Source: an uncultured Comamonadaceae bacterium
Lineage (GTDB): Bacteria > Pseudomonadota > Gammaproteobacteria > Burkholderiales > Burkholderiaceae_C
Reading direction: 5' to 3'
DNA length: 14,122 bases
Assembly: GCA_937893415.1 (NCBI GenBank)
Contig: CALBWZ010000397.1
Coordinates: forward strand, 1 to 14,122
Shown: in pieces, positions 7,510 to 12,351 of the stretch
Position numbering within the stretch: the first letter of the stretch is position 1
How the letters are laid out: each line of letters opens with the position of its first letter
Translations under genes and position numbers: made by a program
The notes under the pieces: model-generated
The model's database searches: none
What the model saw: only the letters and a program-made list of their open reading frames with translations
Told to the model about the DNA's origin: nothing

Positions 7510-8175
7510 TCAGCGCAGCGCTTCACTGATGTCCGCTGAGGGTTTGCGTTTGTTGAAGGTGAGGCTTTTTTCTACGTTGTCCAGGTGCTCGGTCATCAAG
7601 CGCACGGCTTCTGCCTCGTTTTTAAGTTCTATGGCTTCAACCAATCGATCGTGCTCTTCGCTAGAGCACTTCGCATCGCGTGCGGTTTGGTACATCAATG
7701 CAATGAGTGAGCAGCGAGAAATTAAGTCACCCAAAATTTCGGCCAGCACATCGTTGCCCGTGAGCTCTGCCATGCGCACGTGAAAATCACCTAGTAACTC
7801 GGTGCGGCTGGCGGCATCCTGGTCATGCAGTGCTTCGTGCTCTTTAGCAAGGTGTGCTCTAAGGGCTTTTATTTTTGCAGGTGTAGCGGTCTGCGTAAAT
7901 TGTTTGGTGAGCTCTATCTCAAGCATGCGTCTGACAGCAAACACTTGCTTGGCCTCTTCTACAGATGGTGACGCCACAAATGCACCCCGAGAGGGTTCCA
8001 TGCGAACAAGCCTGTTTTGGCTAAGCTGGAAGAAAGCTTGTCTCACCAAAGTGCGAGAAACGCCAAAGTGGTCAGCGAGCTTTTGTTCTGCTAATTTGGC
8101 GCCTGGTTGCAACCTGTGCTCAACGATCGCTCGTGAGAGCGATTGAACGATCATTGCGGTAGATGAGATATCCAT
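7510..8175 (-). CDS. GntR-family regulator (FadR/VanR type, FCD effector domain)
   Basis: This 221-residue protein has an N-terminal winged helix-turn-helix (about 8-68, including LAEQKLADHFGVSRTLVRQAF and the wing MEPSRGAFVASP) and an all-helical FCD domain (about 78-205). H132, H175 and H197 sit where FCD proteins place metal-binding histidines. Members sense small organic acids or catabolic intermediates and usually repress nearby operons. The gene is first in the minus-strand purine block and divergent from uraH. A TTGTATACAA palindrome, with the GTATAC-type core common for this subfamily, lies in the shared promoter region 37 bases before the start and overlaps the predicted gntR -10 box, which suggests autorepression and control of uraH. 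The effector is unknown; allantoin, allantoate or a ureide would fit the context. Confidence 0.92.
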   Translation of the reverse strand: MDISSTAMIVQSLSRAIVEHRLQPGAKLAEQKLADHFGVSRTLVRQAFFQLSQNRLVRMEPSRGAFVASPSVEEAKQVFAVRRMLEIELTKQFTQTATPAKIKALRAHLAKEHEALHDQDAASRTELLGDFHVRMAELTGNDVLAEILGDLISRCSLIALMYQTARDAKCSSEEHDRLVEAIELKNEAEAVRLMTEHLDNVEKSLTFNKRKPSADISEALR

Positions 8176-8202
8176 ACGTTTATGTTATTTCATTTTAAAA
8201 AA

Positions 8203-8212
8203 TTGTATACAA
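8203..8212. promoter_or_regulatory. probable GntR operator 1 (TTGTATACAA palindrome)
   Basis: A perfect 10-bp palindrome in an AT-rich setting of the gntR/uraH intergenic region. An identical 10-mer occurs at 8361-8370. It fits the GTATAC-centred sites known for FadR/VanR-type GntR regulators; assignment to the adjacent regulator is inference. Confidence 0.6.
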
Positions 8213-8232
8213 ATTCTGATGATTTTGGTAAA
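8204..8232 (-). promoter_or_regulatory. candidate sigma70 promoter of gntR-puuE-uraD/allC
   Basis: On the minus strand TTTACC (8232-8227) and TATACA (8209-8204) are spaced by exactly 17 bases, each matching four of six consensus positions. The -10 hexamer falls inside the TTGTATACAA palindrome, so a repressor bound there would block this promoter directly. Confidence 0.45.
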
Positions 8233-8294
8233 CTGTAACACGAGATGCATTTAAATGTATTGACCGCAACACTGGCTTCAGATGGGGAGAAATA

Positions 8295-8648
8295 ATGGGA
8301 TTAAGCACGCACGTTTTAGACACCATGAATGGCTGTCCCGCTGCTGGAATGGCAGTGTCTTTGTATACAACAAACAGCGACAAAGCGGTGTTGTTAAAGT
8401 CTTTTTGCTTGAATGGTGATGGGCGAAATACCGACGGCTTGCTGATTGGGCATGACAGCCTGGCCATCGGTACCTACAGGTTGGTGTTTGATGTGGCTGC
8501 TTATTTTGCCGCCAAGGGCGTAGACCTGCCAACGCCCAATTTTTTAAACCATGTAGCTTTGGACTTTGGTGTCGCTAGCGCCACCGAGCACTACCATGTG
8601 CCGTTGCTGGTCAGTCCTTGGAGTTACGCCACTTACCGAGGCAGTTAA
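8295..8648 (+). CDS. uraH: 5-hydroxyisourate hydrolase (HIUase, transthyretin-like)
   Basis: The enzyme opens the ring of 5-hydroxyisourate, the product of urate oxidation, to give OHCU, the substrate of the UraD half encoded in the neighbouring operon. At 117 residues it has the normal length of a bacterial HIUase without signal peptide. The diagnostic segments are present: LSTHVLDTMNGCPAAGM (3-19, catalytic His6), the GDGRNTDG arginine (R44), HYHVPLLVSPWSYATYRGS at the C-terminus (H99/H101), ending in the hallmark YRGS. A strong GGGGAG lies 5 bases before the ATG. It is transcribed away from gntR, so urate breakdown is split over two divergent units. The 5' part of the coding sequence (codons 23-26) contains the second TTGTATACAA palindrome. 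Its stop lies 42 bases from the convergent lipoprotein gene. Confidence 0.96.
   Translation: MGLSTHVLDTMNGCPAAGMAVSLYTTNSDKAVLLKSFCLNGDGRNTDGLLIGHDSLAIGTYRLVFDVAAYFAAKGVDLPTPNFLNHVALDFGVASATEHYHVPLLVSPWSYATYRGS
8361..8370. promoter_or_regulatory. probable GntR operator 2, inside uraH
   Basis: The 10-mer TTGTATACAA recurs exactly, in the uraH coding region (Leu-Tyr-Thr-Thr codons), 158 bases from the intergenic copy. That distance is close to 15 helical turns, so both copies face the same side of the DNA and could be bridged by repressor dimers, or this copy could act as a roadblock. Confidence 0.45.
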
Positions 8649-8690
8649 AGCTGCCGCCTATTGGTTAGTGCTGTGTAGTGCCCTGCGTGG

Positions 8691-9236
8691 CTATTTATTA
8701 CGCTGGCCTTCGGTGAGTGTGCCCAGTTGAAACAAGCCAGACTTGTCATACAGCCAAACGTCTGTATAGATGACGCCAGGCATTTTAACTGGTGCAGGAT
8801 AGGGGGCAGACGCTCTCACCAAGGCTTCAATGTCGGCGATGACGTTCGGTAAGTGGGTTGGGCCGCGGACCCAGCGAATGGCTGCAATGTCGCCCATGGT
8901 GTCTACGTCCAACTCTAGCACTGCAACCGCCATCAGCAGCGGTGGCATGCGGCCTTTGTAAATTCGGGCGCTGTTGTTTTTGTAAATGTGCTGGGCTGCA
9001 TCCCGCCTATAGTTTGTGGCGTTGGCGGCTTGCGAAATGATGTCTGGTATCCGCGCAGCGACAGGAGCGGGCTGTGGTGCGGGCTGTGGTGCAGACGGTG
9101 GGGTAGGTTGCGGCGCAGGCGCAGGCGGGGGCGGTGCGGCGCAACTTGCCAACAGCATAGTTGCCAGCAACACCGCAGAATAAGTCAGTGTGTGGGGCGA
9201 GATGCGCCGTCCGAATTGTTTAGGTTGATTGCCCAT
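8691..9236 (-). CDS. proline-rich lipoprotein with TonB-C-like domain
   Basis: The 181 residues begin with a twin-arginine-containing but otherwise ordinary signal region and a hydrophobic stretch ending in lipobox L29-A30-S31-C32. A linker of Pro, Ala and Gln (about 33-62, with PQPAP repeats) follows. The C-terminal part (about 75-175) resembles the TonB C-terminal fold: an amphipathic helix, a GxVxVxVxV-like strand (LLMAVAVLELDVDTMGDIAAIRWV), then LPNVIADIEALVRASAPYPAPV, the usual helix leading to a PxP turn. With a lipid anchor instead of a TonB transmembrane helix it would sit on the outer or inner membrane facing the periplasm; its partner is unknown. I chose the ATG at 9236 because AAGGAAA lies 10 bases before it; the frame extends to 9284. 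It stands alone, convergent with uraH. Confidence 0.75.
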   Translation of the reverse strand: MGNQPKQFGRRISPHTLTYSAVLLATMLLASCAAPPPPAPAPQPTPPSAPQPAPQPAPVAARIPDIISQAANATNYRRDAAQHIYKNNSARIYKGRMPPLLMAVAVLELDVDTMGDIAAIRWVRGPTHLPNVIADIEALVRASAPYPAPVKMPGVIYTDVWLYDKSGLFQLGTLTEGQRNK

Positions 9237-9542
9237 GTTTACAGCGTTTCCTTGTTGCACAGTTGGTCTGTTGTGGCCACACAAGCTACAAGCAACTGTC
9301 GTTGTAAGACGCCCAAGACTAAACTACAAATGTGATGCGTGTTGGCGTTTGAGTGGTGGCCAAGTGTTTTCCCGTACAAAAAGACAGTTTTAAAATTATT
9401 CTTCTTACAAAAATTAACCTTCATTGGTTTTTATAACTGAAGTGTTTGTCCGTATTTAAACTCGACAGTTAAGATTTAATGAGCAACTCACCGCTGATAA
9501 AGCTACAAATAGTTAACTTTTAACATTTACCAAGCATTTACC
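9237..9542. promoter_or_regulatory. AT-rich divergent region between lipoprotein and xdhC
   Basis: About 300 bases without a convincing gene, serving as the upstream region of both the lipoprotein (minus) and xdhC (plus). It is clearly richer in A/T than the flanking genes, above all from 9370 to 9542. Just before the small frame at 9543, CATTTACC occurs twice (9524-9531 and 9535-9542) with an 11-base period, as expected for two half-sites on one face of the helix. I could not assign a -35/-10 pair with confidence. Confidence 0.35.
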
Positions 9543-9611
9543 ATGACCCACATTACCCGCACCGTGCGTTTATTTTCACACGGTGAGTTTGTCGAACTAT
9601 GGCGCCGTTAA
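9543..9611 (+). CDS. possible 22-residue leader peptide upstream of xdhC
   Basis: A short frame, MTHITRTVRLFSHGEFVELWRR, starts at the ATG at 9543 and stops 19 bases before the xdhC start. No good Shine-Dalgarno sequence precedes it. It contains hairpin 9560-9585 and its stop codon lies in the loop of hairpin 9601-9618, an arrangement that would allow translation of the small frame to control folding around the xdhC start. No in-frame continuation is present upstream, so it is not simply the end of a longer gene, but it may be a chance frame. Confidence 0.25.
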   Translation: MTHITRTVRLFSHGEFVELWRR

Positions 9612-9618
9612 GGGTGCC
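9560..9618 (+). promoter_or_regulatory. two tandem hairpins in the xdhC leader
   Basis: Hairpin 1 pairs CACCGTG (9560-9566) with CACGGTG (9579-9585) around a 12-base loop. Hairpin 2 pairs GGCGCC (9601-9606) with GGTGCC (9613-9618), with one G-U pair, around GTTAAG. The AAGGG at 9610-9614, the only purine-rich stretch near the xdhC start, is partly buried in hairpin 2. Neither is followed by a T tract, so they are not terminators. Confidence 0.4.
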
Positions 9619-9630
9619 AGTTAGCACGCG

Positions 9631-10458
9631 TTGATCAGCGATTTCCAATCCCTTCGCATGGCTTTAGGTGCACAGCCCTTGGTGCTGGTGCGCGTGCACA
9701 GCGCCAAAGGCTCTGTGCCGCGTGGCCCAGGCACGTGGATGGCAGTAGGCTCATGGGGTCTCATTGCGACCATTGGCGGCGGCCACCTTGAATGGCAGGC
9801 TGTAGAACATGCGCAGCGGGTGCTGCAACGTGCGCAGAACTGCGATGAGGTGGTGCACTTCAAGCTAGGTCCAAGCCTCGGCCAGTGTTGTGGTGGGGCT
9901 TTAGCGGTGCGGTTTCAGTTCTTAGCCGCCTCATTGCATGAGGCGACAGTGGCCTCGCTGTTGCAAGCCCTTAAGCCCAGCTACCAAACTGTTGCACTGT
10001 TTGGTGGCGGTCATGTTGGGCACGCCATTGAGCGTACGCTGCGCGCGCTACCCTTTGATCTGACTTGGGTAGACAGCCGCGATGAAATTTTTCCTGACAG
10101 CGTGGGCGAGGGCGTCACGCTTGAACACTCCAATCCGGTTCAGGCCGCCGTTGCCGACTTGCCGTCGGGCGCATTGGTACTCATCATGAGCTTTAGCCAT
10201 GCAGAAGATTTGGATGTGGTGGCGCAGTGTTTGAGCCGTCAGCGCGATGTGGGTGACTTGCCGTTTGTAGGTCTGATTGGCAGCCACACCAAATGGGCCA
10301 CCTTTCAAAACAGGTTGCGTGAGCGCGGCTTCAGCGATGTAGAGTTGGCTCACATCACTTGCCCAATTGGCGTGCCTGATGTGGTGGGCAAAGAGCCCAG
10401 TGTGATAGCTGCTGCAGTGGCCGCCCAACTGTTGCAGCACCGGGTGGTGGCGTCTTAG
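9631..10458 (+). CDS. xdhC: XdhC/CoxI-family molybdenum cofactor insertion protein
   Basis: XdhC binds molybdenum cofactor, presents it for sulfuration and delivers it to xanthine-dehydrogenase-type enzymes in the cytoplasm. The 275 residues show the N-terminal XdhC/CoxI domain (LVLVRVHSAKGSVPRGPGTWM, about 17-37; ATIGGGHLEW, 46-55), the paired cysteines of QCCGG (85-89) thought to bind the cofactor, and a C-terminal Rossmann domain (VALFGGGHVGHA, 121-132; IMSFSHAED; GLIGSHTKWATF; CPIGVP near the end). The start is the TTG at 9631: an in-frame TAG lies at 9622, and the next ATG (9658) would cut the N-terminus expected for the family. No close Shine-Dalgarno sequence is visible. No xdhAB genes are adjacent; the nearest candidate client is the CoxSL-like enzyme past the convergent regulator gene. 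Confidence 0.92.
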   Translation: MISDFQSLRMALGAQPLVLVRVHSAKGSVPRGPGTWMAVGSWGLIATIGGGHLEWQAVEHAQRVLQRAQNCDEVVHFKLGPSLGQCCGGALAVRFQFLAASLHEATVASLLQALKPSYQTVALFGGGHVGHAIERTLRALPFDLTWVDSRDEIFPDSVGEGVTLEHSNPVQAAVADLPSGALVLIMSFSHAEDLDVVAQCLSRQRDVGDLPFVGLIGSHTKWATFQNRLRERGFSDVELAHITCPIGVPDVVGKEPSVIAAAVAAQLLQHRVVAS

Positions 10459-10471
10459 TCTATCAATTAGG

Positions 10472-10495
10472 CTAGCTAGAATTCTGACTAGCTGG
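10472..10495. terminator. possible shared hairpin between convergent xdhC and regulator genes
   Basis: AGCTAG (10474-10479) and CTAGCT (10488-10493) form a 6-bp stem around an 8-base loop, extendable by a G-U and a C-G pair. It lies in the 29-base gap between two convergent genes and includes the regulator's stop codon. There is no T tract on either side, so termination activity is doubtful. Confidence 0.25.
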
Positions 10496-11636
10496 AGCTG
10501 CCTCGCTGTCCCAAGCGCCTGTAAAGCGTTGACCGGCTAATGCCTAACTGTTTGGCGGCCATGGCCACATTCCCCCTTGCATCATCGATGGCTTTGCGTA
10601 CGGCGGCGGCTTCAATGTCGCGCAACGAATTGGCTGATGGGTTCAAGCTGTGGCCAAGTTGCCCCGTTGAATGTGAAGCCCTGTGTGTGTGTTTGCTGCT
10701 GGTAACGCTGAGCCGCAGCCCGTTCCATGTTGGTACAGTTTCTAACGGGGCGCCAGGTGCTCGGTTGGCTTGGTCGAACAGCCATTCAAAGGGTGCGGCG
10801 AACAAGTCACTGGCGTGTAGCATCTGTCCGCTCTGTTGTAAGGGCTGTCCCAACATGTTGCGCGCGTTGACGTTGGCAGCGGTCACCCAGCCGTCATGGT
10901 CTAGGCACACTAGGCCATCAGCGTCTTGTCCTGTTTGTTGGCCGGGCCAGTTCAGGCGTATGAGCAACTGGTGGTCGCGCTGCAATGTCAGTGCGTTTTC
11001 TATGCGCTGTGCCGAGTGGGCAACAAAGTGGTGTAAAGCCCCGTGCTCAGGTGTGTCTAGCCCGGTAATGTCCAGCATGCCAACGCAGGTGCCGTCTGGT
11101 CCTATCAAGGGAGCGCCTGCGCAGCTGTATATGTTCGTGGCGTTAAAAAAGTGCTCGTTGTGGTGCAGGTATACCGTGCGCTGCTCTTGAAGCGCACCGC
11201 CTATGGCTGTCGTGCCGACCGCTCGCTCAGACAGGTCAACACCCACGCGGGCGATGTTGTGCATGCGTTTGTCGTGCTTGATATGAGGTCCGTTGACGTC
11301 AATGACAACGCCTTGTGCGTTGGTCAGAATGGCAAAGTAGCGTGCATCTGCCACGGCTTGCAGCAGCTTGGCCATGACAGGCTGCGCTGCCTTGACCAAG
11401 TCTAGGCTTTCATCTGCAGCCGCTTTGGCGTTGCTGCGCTGAACATGGTTAAAAACAACGTCATCATCTGGGCGCTGGCCGTTGATTAAGCATCGCTGCC
11501 ACGAAGCCATCAGCCAAGGCGCAACGTCGCACTGCTGCGTACCTGCACCAGACATGACTTGCTGCCTAGCTTTCGCTATAGCGTGTTGCCTGTGGTTGGT
11601 GGTTGTGTGCGTAATTGGGTTCACAGTGGGTACCAA
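10488..11636 (-). CDS. AcoR-like regulator: GAF sensor and Fis-type HTH, no AAA+ domain
   Basis: The 382 residues begin with the SWQRC segment typical of AcoR-type activators (45-49), then a GAF domain (about 82-212) with the family strings LSERAVGTTAIGGALQE (135-151), EHFFNATNIYSCAGAPLIGPDG (161-182) and GMLDITG (186-192). A weak PAS-like stretch follows (about 238-310). The C-terminus is a Fis-type helix-turn-helix (338-375, LRDIEAAAVRKAI ... AAKQLGISRSTLYRRL). The sigma54-contacting AAA+ domain, with its GAFTGA loop and Walker motifs, is absent, so it cannot activate sigma54 promoters by ATP hydrolysis. It is divergent from coxSL and probably controls it. The start is a TTG at 11636 or GTG at 11624; a TAA at 11642-11640 prevents a longer frame, and an ATG at codon 28 would remove residues that family members have. 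Confidence 0.86.
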   Translation of the reverse strand: MVPTVNPITHTTTNHRQHAIAKARQQVMSGAGTQQCDVAPWLMASWQRCLINGQRPDDDVVFNHVQRSNAKAAADESLDLVKAAQPVMAKLLQAVADARYFAILTNAQGVVIDVNGPHIKHDKRMHNIARVGVDLSERAVGTTAIGGALQEQRTVYLHHNEHFFNATNIYSCAGAPLIGPDGTCVGMLDITGLDTPEHGALHHFVAHSAQRIENALTLQRDHQLLIRLNWPGQQTGQDADGLVCLDHDGWVTAANVNARNMLGQPLQQSGQMLHASDLFAAPFEWLFDQANRAPGAPLETVPTWNGLRLSVTSSKHTHRASHSTGQLGHSLNPSANSLRDIEAAAVRKAIDDARGNVAMAAKQLGISRSTLYRRLGQRGSSS

Positions 11637-11801
11637 GGGTTATCACCAGCGCAGTGTCAAAACAGTGTATCAAGTTGAGAATTTTCAAACAAGTTACCGT
11701 CAGCCATCGGGTTTCCCCTAGCCTGCTTTGCTGCTCAGTCATTCAGAGTAGACAGGTCACGTAATGTGCAGTCCAGCAAACATTTTTTGGAGACCGAAAC
11801 C
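11637..11801. promoter_or_regulatory. divergent regulator/coxS promoter region
   Basis: This 165-base gap must contain the promoters of both the regulator and the coxSL-like operon. CAGTGT occurs twice (11652-11657, 11663-11668) with an 11-base period, each followed by a CAA-containing tail, and TTGA/TCAA flank a short AT stretch just after. I found no good -24/-12 sigma54 promoter and no clear -35/-10 pair. Confidence 0.35.
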
Positions 11802-12269
11802 ATGCTAGTGCAACTCACCGTGAACGGCAAGCCCGTTCAAGCCGACGTACCAGACAACACATTGCTGGTGCAAATGATTCGAGATACGTTGCACTTGACA
11901 GGCACGCACGTTGGCTGTGACACCTCACAGTGCGGCGCTTGCACCGTCATGATGAATGGCAACGCAGTCAAGTCCTGCAGCGTTTTGGCCGCGTCTGCCA
12001 ATGGCGCAGATATTGGCACCATAGAGGGCTTGGCGCAGCAAGATGGCACGCTTCACCCGATGCAAGCGGCATTCAAAGAGTGCCATGGTTTGCAATGCGG
12101 CTACTGCACACCAGGCATGGTCATGAGCTCGATTGATTTGGTGAATAAAAACCCCAATGCCAGCGAGCAAGAAATTCGCGCTTCGCTAGAGGGCAATATT
12201 TGCCGCTGCACTGGCTACCAAAACATTGTTCGTGCAGTACAAACTGGGCGCGACGCCATGATGGCTTAA
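11802..12269 (+). CDS. CoxS-like 2Fe-2S subunit of a molybdenum hydroxylase
   Basis: This 155-residue protein carries electrons from the molybdenum subunit to the flavoprotein in xanthine-dehydrogenase-family enzymes. The N-terminal plant-ferredoxin-type domain has HVGCDTSQCGACTV with C39, C44, C47 and C59; the C-terminal four-helix domain has CGYCTPGMVM (C99, C102) and CRCTGY (C134, C136). All eight cluster ligands are present. I chose the ATG at 11802, preceded by GGAGA at an 8-base spacing; a frame opening at 11766 lacks such a site and adds residues not usual for the family. It is followed 82 bases later by the large subunit. The S-then-L order matches form II type clusters; the medium (FAD) subunit is not in view and may follow coxL. 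Confidence 0.94.
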   Translation: MLVQLTVNGKPVQADVPDNTLLVQMIRDTLHLTGTHVGCDTSQCGACTVMMNGNAVKSCSVLAASANGADIGTIEGLAQQDGTLHPMQAAFKECHGLQCGYCTPGMVMSSIDLVNKNPNASEQEIRASLEGNICRCTGYQNIVRAVQTGRDAMMA

Positions 12270-12338
12270 GTCTGTAGCCACTTAATTACTGTTTTTTGTT
12301 CCACCAGCCGGCCATTTTGCTTGCTGCATTGATCTTTT

Positions 12339-12344
12339 GAGGAG
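12339..12344 (+). promoter_or_regulatory. ribosome binding site deciding the coxL-like start
   Basis: GAGGAG ends 7 bases before the ATG at 12352, a near-ideal Shine-Dalgarno sequence that fixes the start of the large subunit. Confidence 0.85.
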
Positions 12345-12351
12345 CGTCACC

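Noticed and set aside
8640..8655. GGCAG/CTGCC stem across the uraH stop as a terminator
   Set aside because: Only 5 bp, no T tract, and no matching signal in the 42-base convergent gap.
9237..9284. 16-codon upstream extension of the proline-rich lipoprotein
   Set aside because: It would push the lipobox to Cys48 after a long polar N-terminus; the ATG at 9236 has AAGGAAA upstream and gives a normal signal peptide.
9239..9424. 61-residue minus-strand frame upstream of the lipoprotein
   Set aside because: Low-complexity AT-rich translation, no ribosome binding site, no recognisable motif, and it overlaps the likely lipoprotein promoter region.
11766..11801. 12-codon upstream extension of the coxS-like gene
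   Set aside because: The family N-terminus begins at MLVQLTVNGK, and GGAGA is correctly spaced before the ATG at 11802.
11637..11801. Sigma54 -24/-12 promoter upstream of coxS
   Set aside because: Only a GG-N10-GC coincidence around 11709-11722 was found, without the rest of the consensus, and the regulator has no AAA+ domain to drive it.
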